A DNA stretch of 41,238 nucleotides from Virgibacillus sp. LDC-1 (GTDB taxonomy: Bacteria; Bacillota; Bacilli; Bacillales; Amphibacillaceae), in contig NZ_JARUVL010000006.1 of the NCBI RefSeq assembly GCF_030137545.1, forward strand, positions 121,724 through 162,961, given 5' to 3'. Made by a program: the position numbers and the translations under genes. The notes below the pieces were generated by a model. It searched no databases. It saw only the letters and a list, made by a program, of their open reading frames with translations, and had not been told where the DNA came from. Positions 20,114 through 28,897 of this stretch are shown here, piece by piece (the stretch's first letter is position 1; each line of letters begins with the position of its first letter).

Positions 20114-20142
20114 ATTATAGCAATTGCAGCCCTTTGTTTCAA
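20114..20142 (-). promoter_or_regulatory. Sigma-A promoter of lepA
   Basis: TTGAAA (20142-20137), a 17-nt spacer, perfect TATAAT (20119-20114) on the minus strand. The predicted leader is about 95 nt. Confidence 0.78.
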
Positions 20143-20187
20143 GAATGAATGCAAGGTTTATCCATCTTTCTACCCTTTACGAAATAA

Positions 20188-20294
20188 AAAAGAAAGTACG
20201 CTTTTCCGAATGGATTCGCTGCTCGAGCCGTTCCTACAGAACTAGCATTGCTTCACAGCGAACTTCATACGCAGAAATAGCGCATTTCTTTTTA
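20188..20294 (-). terminator. Long imperfect hairpin between yqxA and lepA, probable terminator or repeat-derived element
   Basis: Two arms of about 35 nt (20188-20222 and 20258-20294) pair imperfectly. The closing stem is AAAAAGAAA/TTTCTTTTT, then CGCT/AGCG, TTTC/GAAA and TTCGCTG/CAGCGAA, with bulges, around a loop of about 35 nt. It ends in a T-run in both directions. It lies about 105 nt past the yqxA stop and upstream of the lepA promoter in the 388-nt gap 20012-20399, in which I see no gene. Confidence 0.55.
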
Positions 20295-20399
20295 AGGAGT
20301 CTTACACTTTCAACTGTTTGATTAGATGGTGTATTCAGGAAGTCTATTCTAGAGATTAAAAATTCAACTGATTTTTTCATAACAAATCTTTTACGGAAG

Positions 20400-20714
20400 C
20401 TAAAAAAATAGTTGTGTAATTTGATAAAGGATATTTACGACAGCTTCATAAAAATGATTGACACTTTTTTCGAGAAATGCAGCTGTTTTCTGCGTAAAAT
20501 GAGTAGGTAAACGATCATCTACCGAAACAGTATTTACTTGTTGTGTAACGATGTCACTTTCTTCTTTGGTGGGTTCGACCATTTCATCTTGTGCATCTTT
20601 TGTTACGCCCTCATTTAATTGCGCATTTCCGACTTCATTTATTTTATCCATCCCAACTAACATTCCACCTAGAAAGCATATCACTAATAGTAGTAATACA
20701 ACGAATGACCGCAT
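20400..20714 (-). CDS. yqxA: YqxA-like small secreted/membrane protein (DUF3679)
   Basis: 104 aa. An N-terminal signal or anchor helix (MRSFVVLLLLVICFLGGMLVGMD), an acidic middle region (QDEMVEPTKEESD) and a hydrophobic/amphipathic C-terminus (FYEAVVNILYQITQLFF). Its size, topology and position directly downstream of spoIIP match B. subtilis yqxA. ATG 20714 follows AAAGGAGG, 13 nt after spoIIP, so it is presumably co-transcribed and expressed in sporulation. The molecular role is unknown. Confidence 0.78.
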   Translation of the reverse strand: MRSFVVLLLLVICFLGGMLVGMDKINEVGNAQLNEGVTKDAQDEMVEPTKEESDIVTQQVNTVSVDDRLPTHFTQKTAAFLEKSVNHFYEAVVNILYQITQLFF

Positions 20715-20727
20715 TCTCTTTCCTCCT

Positions 20728-21885
20728 TTAATTACTTACTTTTTCAGCATCCCAATAGAAATCACTAAACACATCTGCCAGTGCATCCGCAGAACGGTAT
20801 AGCTCATCCATATTATTTTCCACGCCACCAAACTCCAACAAAATAGCATTTTCTGATAAATCTTGGTTAAAAACGCCATTTGTTCCTGCGCCTTTTTTGG
20901 GTAAAATCCCTCTACTCAAGCCAGGGTACTTTTTTTCCAATAAGTAATGTAATTTTGTAGCAAGCTGAAGATTTTTCTCGTACGATGCATATTCCTCACC
21001 AATAACAATCATAATTCTTGCATAGTCTTTTCCATTGATATTCTTCGTCGTTGTTTTTCGAGGCTGTGCATCACGATGAATATCAAAAGCATATTGAAAG
21101 TCTTTATTCGTTGCTAAAGCTTCTTTTACTACTTCTCTTGAGGCCTTATAAGACATCCCATACTTCCAGCCTTTATCGTTTAGCATATTCATAATATCCG
21201 TTTGATCAACAATAGTGCCGATCCCTTCATTTCGTAATCCCTTTGCTAATCGCTCGCTAATTTTTGTGACGTTTACCTCTTTATGATGGGCATCGTCTGG
21301 ATTGGATACACCTGGCAAATGCGGCAAAAAAGATTCTCGATTATGTGTGTTATAAATAAACACAATATTTTTATCCCCTGTTGAGGCTTTATTTTTTCCT
21401 TGTTCTTCTTTGTCGGCCGCTTGCTCATCTTCTCCGTCTACAACCGCTTCACGATCTTTCAAGACTTCTTCTAAGGGTGGTGACGATTCTACGGGGAGGT
21501 TTGTATAATTCGTCCCTTCACCCGCAATCAAAATACGATTATCAAATATAGAAAAACCTGGTATTTCATTTCCCAATAAACTTCTTGGATCATTCGGCTT
21601 TATACTTGTAGCAATTTCAAAAAGCGTTGAAGAAACATCTGGAGGCACTTTATCCTGTGGAAACGCTTCTTGAAAGGCTTTATTTTCCATCCCCATTAAA
21701 AATAAAAACGTCGTACTATCAATTTTACTTGTCCATTCTGTTACCGTATTCGAAGAGAATCGATAAGCAGGTGAGATTGTTGTCAATACGCCAATAAAAA
21801 TAAACAAGAGAATAACACTAGCAAAATACGAGCTACTTCTTTTCAACATGAAGGGAACGATATTCCCTTTATTTTTACGTTTCAT
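20728..21885 (-). CDS. spoIIP: Stage II sporulation protein P (cell-wall amidase/endopeptidase)
   Basis: 385 aa. Member of the SpoIID-SpoIIM-SpoIIP peptidoglycan-degrading machine that drives engulfment. An N-terminal cytoplasmic tail and membrane helix (FASVILLFIFIGVLTTI) are followed by an acidic linker (about 145-170) and the C-terminal catalytic domain. That domain contains the metal-ligand histidine in FIYNTHNRESF and the acidic residue in LLEFGGVENN. ATG 21885 has only a modest ribosome site (GTAGGA). It lies between gpr and yqxA as in B. subtilis. Expression by sigma-E is expected from the family; no clear promoter was assigned. Confidence 0.93.
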   Translation of the reverse strand: MKRKNKGNIVPFMLKRSSSYFASVILLFIFIGVLTTISPAYRFSSNTVTEWTSKIDSTTFLFLMGMENKAFQEAFPQDKVPPDVSSTLFEIATSIKPNDPRSLLGNEIPGFSIFDNRILIAGEGTNYTNLPVESSPPLEEVLKDREAVVDGEDEQAADKEEQGKNKASTGDKNIVFIYNTHNRESFLPHLPGVSNPDDAHHKEVNVTKISERLAKGLRNEGIGTIVDQTDIMNMLNDKGWKYGMSYKASREVVKEALATNKDFQYAFDIHRDAQPRKTTTKNINGKDYARIMIVIGEEYASYEKNLQLATKLHYLLEKKYPGLSRGILPKKGAGTNGVFNQDLSENAILLEFGGVENNMDELYRSADALADVFSDFYWDAEKVSN

Positions 21886-22010
21886 TTCGTCCTACTCACC
21901 TCTTTTGAAGTTGCCATGGAATGATCATCTGTTTTAAATCTATGACAAACAAGTGGAAGGTAGAACTAAAAATTCTCGTATTCTTTCACGTTAACTAGAG
22001 TTAATAGAAT

Positions 22011-22034
22011 AAAAATACGCCCAATTTTCGGGCG
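22011..22034 (-). terminator. Terminator of gpr
   Basis: CGCCC / GGGCG stem (22018-22022, 22030-22034) with a 7-nt loop, followed in the gpr direction by TATTTTTATT. It starts about 17 nt past the gpr stop. Confidence 0.75.
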
Positions 22035-22051
22035 CATGATGTGTATCTGCT

Positions 22052-23149
22052 TTATCGTGAGTAAGAAGCAAAGTTATCAATATTTACATTCTCATGAAGT
22101 GCTGCATTGATACCATTTGCAATTAAGTGTGACATATCAATCATAAATCCATCCACTTCTTTTGGAGTAACCATTAAATTATGCCCTAATGGTGTAAGCA
22201 CTTCTGCAATTAATGCTCTTTTTTCTTCGTCTGAAAGATTTCCTACCATTCCAAGAAAGGCATTTCTTTTTTCTGCGTCAGGCATATCTTCTTCCGCTAG
22301 CTTTTTTCTTCCAAACGAGAAGCCTCCAGGTGCCAGTGCTTGAGCGGGACGACCCTTGTCTCGCCATTCTTTCCCAAAATGCTTCAAAATAAAATCAATG
22401 GTATCACTTGTAATCGTAACCGCATCCACTACAGTCGGAACACCAATTGCTAAAACTGGAATACCGAGCGTTTCTTTACTTAATTCTTTTCGTTTATTTC
22501 CTACGCCTGAGCCTGGATGAATCCCTGCATCAGATAATTGAATCGTTTCGTTAATTCGTTCAATAGACCTTGAAGCCAGTGCATCTACCGCAATAACAAA
22601 ATCAGGATTGAACTTTTCGATAATCCCATGAATAATATTACTTGTTTCAATTCCTGTTACACCCATTACGCCAGGAGTAACCGCTGCTACAGAACGGTAT
22701 CCATCGTGAACCGTTTCATACTCTAATTTAAACAAATGACTCGTTACCATAACCTTTTCTATCGTCATCGGTCCTAACGCATCCGGAGTCACATTCCAAT
22801 TTCCGAGTCCAACAATTAAACCCGTCGCATCGCTCTCTATTTTATTTTTCTTTAATAGCGCTTCTAATTCTTTTGCCAATAGTTTAGCTGCATCTTCTTG
22901 ACGCTTTGTATCTTGTCGCTTCACGCCATCTGCATAAATAGTTACATATGTTCCAGGCTTCTTGGCAACTAATTCGGAGCCTTCCGCATCAATTTCTACA
23001 TAAACAATACGAATATCGTTTTCTGTTCTTTCTTTTGTTATAACACCTTTTATTTCTTCCTCTTTTTTATTTTCCTTTTCCACGTACATATTTTTTGCTT
23101 CAATAGCTAAATCTGTACGCACTTGAAAATTATCCGCTTCCTTTTTCAC
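22052..23149 (-). CDS. gpr: Germination protease GPR
   Basis: 365 aa (368 in B. subtilis). Spore protease that degrades small acid-soluble proteins at germination, made as an autoprocessed zymogen. The N-terminal pro-region precedes VRTDLAIEA. Conserved blocks are [15 protein letters not shown] and [17 protein letters not shown] (both with aspartates implicated in catalysis), [17 protein letters not shown], and [10 protein letters not shown]. The start is GTG 23149 after AAAGGAAG. It is monocistronic between its own promoter region and terminator, and is expected to be forespore-specific. Confidence 0.95.
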   Translation of the reverse strand: MKKEADNFQVRTDLAIEAKNMYVEKENKKEEEIKGVITKERTENDIRIVYVEIDAEGSELVAKKPGTYVTIYADGVKRQDTKRQEDAAKLLAKELEALLKKNKIESDATGLIVGLGNWNVTPDALGPMTIEKVMVTSHLFKLEYETVHDGYRSVAAVTPGVMGVTGIETSNIIHGIIEKFNPDFVIAVDALASRSIERINETIQLSDAGIHPGSGVGNKRKELSKETLGIPVLAIGVPTVVDAVTITSDTIDFILKHFGKEWRDKGRPAQALAPGGFSFGRKKLAEEDMPDAEKRNAFLGMVGNLSDEEKRALIAEVLTPLGHNLMVTPKEVDGFMIDMSHLIANGINAALHENVNIDNFASYSR

Positions 23150-23181
23150 AGCATTCTTCCTTTCTTATACATTTCTATCCA

Positions 23182-23210
23182 TATCGTGCACTATTTATCA
23201 AAATTCATAC
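23182..23210 (-). promoter_or_regulatory. Candidate forespore (sigma-F/G) promoter of gpr
   Basis: Minus strand GTATG (23210-23206), 17-nt spacer, CACGATA (23188-23182). This resembles the sigma-F/G pattern GHATR and CATnnTA with one -10 mismatch, 33 nt before the gpr start. A forespore promoter is expected from the family. Confidence 0.4.
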
Positions 23211-23238
23211 AATTGAAGCGCAATGTATAACAAAGCTA

Positions 23239-23267
23239 TTGAAAACATGGAGCGGCTTTGGTAAAAT
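23239..23267 (+). promoter_or_regulatory. Sigma-A promoter of rpsT
   Basis: TTGAAA (23239-23244), 17-nt spacer, TAAAAT (23262-23267), 55 nt before the rpsT start. It is divergent from the gpr promoter. Confidence 0.8.
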
Positions 23268-23322
23268 ATCTCTTGTTACATTCGTTTTTATTGACGAGTT
23301 GTATCATTGGGAGGTGAAAGAA

Positions 23323-23589
23323 TTGGCTAACATTAAATCTGCTATTAAACGGGTTGAAGTAAATAACAAAAAACGTTTACAAAATCAATCTGATAAATCA
23401 GACATGCGTTCACAAATTAAACAGGTTGAAAAATTTGTAGAAGCAAAAGACGTAGAAAATGCACAAGCAGCATTACGTCAAGCAAGCAAAAAAATTGATA
23501 AAGCGGTACAAAAAGGGATTATCCATAAAAATACGGGTGATCGTCAAAAATCCCGCCTAACAAAACAAGTAAATAAACTTGGTGCATAA
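23323..23589 (+). CDS. rpsT: 30S ribosomal protein S20 (bS20)
   Basis: 88 aa, equal to B. subtilis S20. Basic, helical protein binding 16S rRNA: MANIKSAIKRVEVNNKKR, then DVENAQAALRQASKKIDKA and the C-terminal NTGDRQKSRLTKQVNKLGA. The start is TTG 23323, placed by GGGAGGTG 8 nt upstream. The frame is open further 5' (to 23239), but that part lies in the promoter and leader. It is one of the few plus-strand genes in the left part of the window, divergent from gpr and convergent with holA. Confidence 0.96.
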   Translation: MANIKSAIKRVEVNNKKRLQNQSDKSDMRSQIKQVEKFVEAKDVENAQAALRQASKKIDKAVQKGIIHKNTGDRQKSRLTKQVNKLGA

Positions 23590-23590
23590 T

Positions 23591-23620
23591 AAAAAACGAT
23601 CCAATTGCGGATCGTTTTTT
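23591..23620 (+). terminator. Bidirectional terminator between rpsT and holA
   Basis: A 12-bp perfect stem (arms 23591-23602 and 23609-23620, core CGATCC/GGATCG) with loop AATTGC and A/T runs at both ends. It serves both convergent genes. Confidence 0.95.
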
Positions 23621-23623
23621 ATT

Positions 23624-24640
23624 TTAACTTGCAGTTACCATCTCATGAAGTAATAGTTCGAAAGCTAAGCCTTTTTCCATCTTTCCTTGCTTCATTACAG
23701 CATCTGCATTAGCTAAGTTATCTATTATTTTATGTAGTCTTGGGATAGTAAATTGACTTTCTCTGCTTAACGCCACCTTTACTACATATGGATGAACACT
23801 AAGATTCTTTTGTATTTGTCCTTGACTATATCCCTTTGCTTTTAGGAGCTTCACACGTAGTATCATTCGAAATTGATAAGCTAATAATCCAATTAGAGCA
23901 ATCGGCTCTTCCTTTAACTTTTCTAAATCTTTATAAATAGCTACTGCTTGATGTAATTTGCGTTCCATTACGGCATCTACTAAGCGTAAAGAAGAACTAT
24001 TCGTTGTATGCGATACGAGCTCTTCCGCAACTTCTTTCGTTACCGCACCATTTTCTCCAACATACAAAGCCATTTTTGTAAGCTCGTTCTCCAACATTTG
24101 CAAATTACTTGTTTGTTCTCTCAGCAATACTTCGATTGCAGCTGATTCAACTGTAATATGCAATTGTTCCGCCATTCCGTGAATCCATCTGTCAACTTCT
24201 TCTGACTTTACTGGATTACATTCTGCAACAGCAGCTGTTTTCCGAAATAACTTTGTTAATTTTTTCCGTTCATCTAACTTTTCATATGGCGCAATAAAAA
24301 CGATCGTTGAATAATCTACAGGTGATTCAAGATACCTCTCCAGCATCGTAACATCATGCTCAAATGGAAGCTTGTCCTGCTTCGCCTTTAAAAAAATTGG
24401 GTTATGGATAAATATTAATTTATTTTCACCAAAAAAAGGATATGTTTCCGCATCAATGATTACTTCTTGAATAGGTGTTTCTTCCAAATCATATGTAACA
24501 GCATTTGCAGCATCATCAATGCCATGCTTTAGAAAAAGCGCTTGTAAGTTTTGGATAAAATATGCTTCTGTTCCATATAATAAACTGACAGCAGGTATAT
24601 GCTTTGCTTTTATTTTTTTTCGCATTTCATTGTAGGACAA
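23624..24640 (-). CDS. holA: DNA polymerase III subunit delta
   Basis: 338 aa clamp-loader subunit (YqeN). The N-terminal AAA-like domain begins IPAVSLLYGTEAYFIQNLQALF. It has VTYDLEETPIQEVI, KLIFIHNPIFLK, IVFIAPYEKLDERKKLTKLF, and a C-terminal collar domain with RLVDAVMERKLHQAV and PIALIGLLAYQFRMILRVK. Delta opens the beta sliding clamp. TTG 24640 (MSYNEMRKKI) fits the family N-terminus and has GGTGG 5 nt upstream; ATG 24652, four codons earlier, has a poor ribosome site but remains possible. It is transcribed toward the rpsT terminator. Confidence 0.92.
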   Translation of the reverse strand: MSYNEMRKKIKAKHIPAVSLLYGTEAYFIQNLQALFLKHGIDDAANAVTYDLEETPIQEVIIDAETYPFFGENKLIFIHNPIFLKAKQDKLPFEHDVTMLERYLESPVDYSTIVFIAPYEKLDERKKLTKLFRKTAAVAECNPVKSEEVDRWIHGMAEQLHITVESAAIEVLLREQTSNLQMLENELTKMALYVGENGAVTKEVAEELVSHTTNSSSLRLVDAVMERKLHQAVAIYKDLEKLKEEPIALIGLLAYQFRMILRVKLLKAKGYSQGQIQKNLSVHPYVVKVALSRESQFTIPRLHKIIDNLANADAVMKQGKMEKGLAFELLLHEMVTAS

Positions 24641-24652
24641 TCCATCCACCAT

Positions 24653-25026
24653 CTTTCAAAAACTCAAATAAAAAGACATTCGTCATTTTCACTCTATCTA
24701 TAATGGTAATCGGATGCATCGGGAAACGCAAGAAAATAATGAGAGGGAGAGGATGCCTCGATTCTCCCTCCCTGATCTATATAAACGTTTAAACCACAGC
24801 CCTAGGAACTGTCACTTAAACGATATTTGATCATTTATAGACTAACCTGGAGTGTTTAAAATATAGCTGTTAAGTCTTTCTAATAATGGGGTCGATTACA
24901 TTGCAGAAGAATGGATACCTACCATAAATACCAGTTTGATGATCTCTTTCTTAAAATTTCAATTAATCGAGTGGATTTTTTTATGTAAATAATTTATACT
25001 AATAAGTGATTATAGGAGGGGTTACT
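24653..25026. other. Gene-free gap between holA and yqzM with two hairpins
   Basis: 374 nt with no credible gene. It holds two successive hairpins: GAGGGAGA/TCTCCCTC (24743-24750, 24763-24770) and CGTTTAA/TTAAACG (24786-24792, 24816-24822), the latter with an inner ACAG/CTGT pairing. The yqzM promoter is probably near TATACT (24995-25000), with a poor -35. Neither hairpin has a U-run. Confidence 0.5.
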
Positions 25027-25167
25027 ATGACAATGAATGAATTTGAAAAAAATCCACAATCAAGAAATAACGATGTTGTTGATTCAATCAAAGGGTTTGG
25101 GATATCATTTGTATTCTTTATTCTTATTTTTACAATCGGTGTTGTAATTAGTGTTATAGGTTCTTAA
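25027..25167 (+). CDS. yqzM: YqzM-like small membrane protein
   Basis: 46 aa, MTMNEFEKNPQSRNNDVVDS followed by one hydrophobic helix (about residues 24-44, ending VVISVIGS). ATG 25027 follows an excellent AGGAGGGG site with 5-nt spacing. Size, N-terminal NEFEKN motif, single C-terminal membrane helix and position between holA and comEC on the opposite strand match B. subtilis YqzM. The function is unknown. Confidence 0.85.
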   Translation: MTMNEFEKNPQSRNNDVVDSIKGFGISFVFFILIFTIGVVISVIGS

Positions 25168-25197
25168 TTTTTTTACATACAACTTCACATGGCTAAC

Positions 25198-25222
25198 AAA
25201 GAGACTGGTAAACAGTCTCTTT
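25198..25222. terminator. Bidirectional terminator between yqzM and comEC
   Basis: 10-bp perfect stem AAAGAGACTG / CAGTCTCTTT (25198-25207, 25213-25222), loop GTAAA, followed by TTTTATC on the plus strand. It separates two convergent genes. Confidence 0.88.
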
Positions 25223-25245
25223 TATCATTTATTGCATAATAGTAT

Positions 25246-27534
25246 CTATGGTTTATATTTAGTAAAAACACGCTTGTCACCATGGTATTGATACTGGATT
25301 GCTCGATCTGTATCTGTTCGAAAAATACGGACGCCTTCCTCTTTTAACACTTGCAATACTTCTTCTGCAGGGTGTCCATACATATTATGTCTGCCAACTG
25401 AAATGAGTGCATCATTTGGCTGAATTGCTTTAATAAATTGTGCTCCTGTGGACGTATTACTTCCATGATGGGCAACCTTTAGAACATCAATCGAAAGATT
25501 TGGAAAAGATGAAAGTAGCTTTTCTTCCGTGTTCTCCCCTATATCACCTGTAAATAACCACCTTTCCCCTCCAAATTCTGTTAATATTACGAGCGAGTTT
25601 TCATTAGGCGTTCCTAAATTGCGAGTAGGAGATAACAGATGGAACGTTTGCCCTTTAATGGCAAGCAATTGATAAGGCTTTATTCGAATAACCTCTCCTT
25701 TTGCTTGCATCCATTCGTTCAGCTCCTTCATCTTTAGCTCATATTGATCACTTACTACAATTCGCTTAACCGATCTATCTTTTAGCAAATACCCTACACT
25801 TCCCATATGATCCACATCTTCATGACTAATAAAAACCGCATCAACTGATTGAATACCACGATAAGTTAAAAATGGATTAATAATATTGTTGTATACACTT
25901 TCAGTAGGCTTTCTATCATGAAATGAATATGTCGCTCCAGCGTCAATCATAAATACACCGCGGCGATAAGGAAGCTCGATGACAAATGCATCTCCTTGCC
26001 CAATATCCAACATCGTAACTTTTCCAATCGGGGAAAAATAAGGCCGCGCAACAATGATCATCACCATTACAGTTAATCCCACCCCACAAATGAAAGCATT
26101 TGTCTTTTTTTGTTTTTCTTCTAATACCATAAACAAAATAAGTAAGCCATAATATAAAAATGCGCTCCACATGGGAAAATTCCCGGTCATCCAGGGAAAG
26201 TACGCAACTTGATCAATGACAATGAGAAGCTTTTCAAAACCTTTATGGATAAAGGTAAATATAAAGTCAATTACCGTTGATATAAAAGGTACAGGCGAAA
26301 AAATCACCATTATAAAAACGGTTGGAATAACAAATAACGTGAAATATGGAACAACGAGGATATTGATAAGAATAGATAATGGATGAAAGGTGGAAAAATA
26401 AAGGAATTGAATAGGCAATAGAACCAGCTGACAAATAAAGCTGATTTTTAGCAAAACGAAAAAAGGGGAAGGTGTTTTCGCAAGCCATGATTTTGAAAGC
26501 ACTAATGTGAATGCAACTAAAAAAGACATTTGAAACCCTACTTGATAAATAATGTATTTATCAACTATTAGAAGAAAAAGGAACACGATGCTTATCACAT
26601 CTGTTAGTGGATAACGAAGCTTTGCTTTCGCCAAACCAACTGCAAGGCAAATCATTAAGCTAGCTCTCCATACCGAAGGCTCTCCTCCCGCAAGGATAGC
26701 ATAAACAGGCAACCCAAAAATTATTATCCACTGCGTCTTTTCCTTCGTTGTCATTCCCAGCTTGATAAGCAGAAAGAAAACAAACCCGACGATTAGTCCA
26801 ACATGTAAGCCTGAAATCGCCAATAAGTGAGCTAAACTCCACCTTTGAAATAAATGAATCATTGTCTTGGAAAGCATTGAATCGTCTCCAAAGACTAATG
26901 CAAAAATCCAAGCAGTAGAATCCTTCTTATATGTCTGCGAAATAAAACCTTGCAATAAATCTCTAAAACGATAAAAACGATCCATAAACGAAGCGCCATC
27001 ACATGAAATAGTATCCAAAGAATCGACAACAATCTGATAAGAAATACCTTTTTTAGCTAAAAATAATTGATGATTGAATTGACCTGGATTCCTACTTGAC
27101 TCAGGAACGGCAAAACGCCCTGTTAGTTCACATACTGCTCCGTATCGAAGCTTTGTTTTCCAATGCGTAATGTGATCATTAGCTTGTTCTTTTAAAAATG
27201 AAACGGTTTCTATTTTTTGATCTAATGAATCGCTATGAAGAACGAAATCAACTTTCTTTTCCGTCCAATTGACTTGACTAACGATCGTACCAGTAAGAGT
27301 GAGTATTTCTTCTGGAGATGATGACTGTGGAGGAGTAGAGAGCGTTGGAAGGTACTCGAAGAAAAAAAGGGAGATGATGATGGAAGCAAGTAGCGGAAAC
27401 CTCCTTAGCCGTTTGCTTCCATATACATAAAAAATCCAACAAATAAATCCAACGTATAGCCAATAATTATTAAAATAAACGGTTAGTGCACTTGATACAG
27501 CAGCGAACGCAGCAATATGCCAATAACCTTTCAT
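25246..27534 (-). CDS. comEC: DNA internalization channel protein ComEC/Rec2
   Basis: 762 aa polytopic membrane protein forming the channel for transforming DNA. N-terminal helices and the extracytoplasmic DUF4131/OB region (about 45-180) precede the competence domain with many helices (LAHLLAISGLHVGLI, GGEPSVWRASLM). A C-terminal metallo-beta-lactamase domain contains MLDIGQGDAFVIELP, FISHEDVDHMGS and VAHHGSNTST, proposed to act as the nuclease for the non-transported strand. ATG 27534 follows AAGGTAAC; the TTG just before is rejected. It lies 11 nt after comEB, last in comEA-EB-EC. It is intact, so uptake capacity may be retained. Confidence 0.95.
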   Translation of the reverse strand: MKGYWHIAAFAAVSSALTVYFNNYWLYVGFICWIFYVYGSKRLRRFPLLASIIISLFFFEYLPTLSTPPQSSSPEEILTLTGTIVSQVNWTEKKVDFVLHSDSLDQKIETVSFLKEQANDHITHWKTKLRYGAVCELTGRFAVPESSRNPGQFNHQLFLAKKGISYQIVVDSLDTISCDGASFMDRFYRFRDLLQGFISQTYKKDSTAWIFALVFGDDSMLSKTMIHLFQRWSLAHLLAISGLHVGLIVGFVFFLLIKLGMTTKEKTQWIIIFGLPVYAILAGGEPSVWRASLMICLAVGLAKAKLRYPLTDVISIVFLFLLIVDKYIIYQVGFQMSFLVAFTLVLSKSWLAKTPSPFFVLLKISFICQLVLLPIQFLYFSTFHPLSILINILVVPYFTLFVIPTVFIMVIFSPVPFISTVIDFIFTFIHKGFEKLLIVIDQVAYFPWMTGNFPMWSAFLYYGLLILFMVLEEKQKKTNAFICGVGLTVMVMIIVARPYFSPIGKVTMLDIGQGDAFVIELPYRRGVFMIDAGATYSFHDRKPTESVYNNIINPFLTYRGIQSVDAVFISHEDVDHMGSVGYLLKDRSVKRIVVSDQYELKMKELNEWMQAKGEVIRIKPYQLLAIKGQTFHLLSPTRNLGTPNENSLVILTEFGGERWLFTGDIGENTEEKLLSSFPNLSIDVLKVAHHGSNTSTGAQFIKAIQPNDALISVGRHNMYGHPAEEVLQVLKEEGVRIFRTDTDRAIQYQYHGDKRVFTKYKP

Positions 27535-27545
27535 CAATAGTTACC

Positions 27546-28118
27546 TTATTCTTCAGATAGCTGAAACAGCTTGTCTGCTTCGTGCTTTAATGCTGTTATA
27601 TCCGTATCGGAATCTGCCTTTGCTTCTAATTTCGCTAACAACCCTTCTACATATGCTCTTTTTTCTATGTAGTGTGTATCCACTGCTAAATATTCTAACG
27701 GAACCTTTTTTGTTTTTACGCCTGCTTCTTTAAATAGTTGAATCGCATATTCATGGTTTTTATAATCCTCCGCATAATATACGGTCTTAATGCCACCTTG
27801 AATAATTTGCTTACAGCATTGCAAGCATGGAAAATGCGTTACATACATATCGGCATTTTCAGAAGGAACACCAAATTTCGCGCATTGTAATAATGCATTC
27901 GCTTCTGCGTGAATCGTACGGACGCAATGTCCATCAATAACGTAGCATCCATCATCAATACAATGCACACTACCAGAAACACTACCATTATATCCGCCTG
28001 CAATAATACGTTTATCGCGAACAATGGTAGCTCCGACCATTAAACGTGTACACGTGCTTCGTAAAGCAAGCAAATGACTTTGTGCCATAAAATATTGATC
28101 CCAAGAAATCCTTTCCAA
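27546..28118 (-). CDS. comEB: ComE operon protein 2, dCMP deaminase family
   Basis: 190 aa (189 in B. subtilis). Zinc-dependent deoxycytidylate deaminase fold with the TIHAEANALLQC and THFPCLQCCK metal and catalytic motifs, which suggests conversion of dCMP to dUMP. ComEB is linked by position to competence, but in B. subtilis it is not essential for DNA uptake. The start is TTG 28118 (MERISWDQYFMAQSHLLALR), 5 nt after GAGGTGA and matching the family N-terminus. The middle gene of comEA-EB-EC. Confidence 0.94.
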   Translation of the reverse strand: MERISWDQYFMAQSHLLALRSTCTRLMVGATIVRDKRIIAGGYNGSVSGSVHCIDDGCYVIDGHCVRTIHAEANALLQCAKFGVPSENADMYVTHFPCLQCCKQIIQGGIKTVYYAEDYKNHEYAIQLFKEAGVKTKKVPLEYLAVDTHYIEKRAYVEGLLAKLEAKADSDTDITALKHEADKLFQLSEE

Positions 28119-28202
28119 AAAAATCACCTCATATGTATAAAATTTAAAAAACATCATTGAAGCTAGTTTACATGGAATTAATTTAGACAGTCAATGGATG
28201 TT

Positions 28203-28793
28203 TTATGGAATTTGAATGGCATCCTTTATGCTTTCAAGCGTTTTTTCTCCAATTCCAGACACCTCTAGTAAATCCTCTAGCTTTCGAAACTGTCCATGCT
28301 CTTCCCGATACTGAATAATTGCTTCTGCCTTTTTTGGACCGATACCATTTAATTGCTCGATTTCCTCTTTTGTTGCTCGATTAATAGCTAATTTATTCCC
28401 TGCTTTACTACCGGTAGTTGCGCCGTTATCGCTATCATCAGGAGAACCTAATTCCGGTACGATAATAACCATTTCATCGTTTACTTTTTGCGCTAAATTA
28501 ATACTAGTTTGATCTGCCTTGTCAGTGAATCCTCCTGCTAAATCGATGACATCCTTTACCCTTGCACTGGAAGTTAGTTCATAGACACCTGGCTTTTGCA
28601 CATGACCTTTAACATCGATTAATACGGTTACTGATTGCGCGTCTTCCTTCTCTGGATCATTAATGGAGGGAAGATTACTATCTATAGGTTGTTCTGCTAG
28701 TTGTGCGTGATCCTCCTTCGTAAGGATAATAAACAGCAGGATTAAAACAATAATAATAATTGGAAACAAGAGTTTCTTACCGATTGAAAGCAT
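28203..28793 (-). CDS. comEA: DNA-binding competence receptor ComEA
   Basis: 196 aa. Membrane-anchored receptor for incoming double-stranded DNA. One N-terminal helix (LLFPIIIIVLILLFIIL), a SLBB oligomerisation domain (VLIDVKGHVQKPGVYEL, VKDVIDLAGGFT), a Gly/Ser/Thr-rich linker, and a C-terminal double helix-hairpin-helix (INRATKEEIEQLNGIGPKKA, LLEVSGIGEKTLESIKDAI). ATG 28793 follows GAAGGATG; GTG 28802 is too near the ribosome site. It is the first gene of the comE operon. comER, usually divergent upstream, is absent. Confidence 0.95.
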   Translation of the reverse strand: MLSIGKKLLFPIIIIVLILLFIILTKEDHAQLAEQPIDSNLPSINDPEKEDAQSVTVLIDVKGHVQKPGVYELTSSARVKDVIDLAGGFTDKADQTSINLAQKVNDEMVIIVPELGSPDDSDNGATTGSKAGNKLAINRATKEEIEQLNGIGPKKAEAIIQYREEHGQFRKLEDLLEVSGIGEKTLESIKDAIQIP

Positions 28794-28812
28794 TACAAAC
28801 ACATCCTTCTAT

Positions 28813-28825
28813 AAAAGTGGCTTTT
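28813..28825 (-). promoter_or_regulatory. Single ComK-box-like AT motif upstream of comEA
   Basis: AAAA-N5-TTTT (28813-28825), about 20 nt upstream of the comEA start. ComK normally binds two such boxes at fixed spacing; only one was seen, and the motif is short, so this is suggestive only. Confidence 0.25.
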
Positions 28826-28897
28826 AGAGCGTGGATTAAACGTGGAAATGGGAGCTTAGTATGTTCTTCGACAAACATAGATAGATTCCCTGCAATT

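Noticed and set aside
20220-20245. Possible T-box or riboswitch in the lepA upstream region
   Set aside because: No AGGGTGGNACCGCG-type T-box core and no anti-terminator pairing; lies upstream of the lepA promoter, so it is not in the leader.
20124-20321. 65-codon plus-strand open frame over the long hairpin
   Set aside because: It covers the inverted repeat and the antisense of the lepA promoter; no ribosome site and no recognisable protein pattern.
24604-24792. 62-codon plus-strand open frame between holA and yqzM
   Set aside because: No ribosome site, starts antisense inside holA, and runs into the gap hairpins; not credible as a gene.
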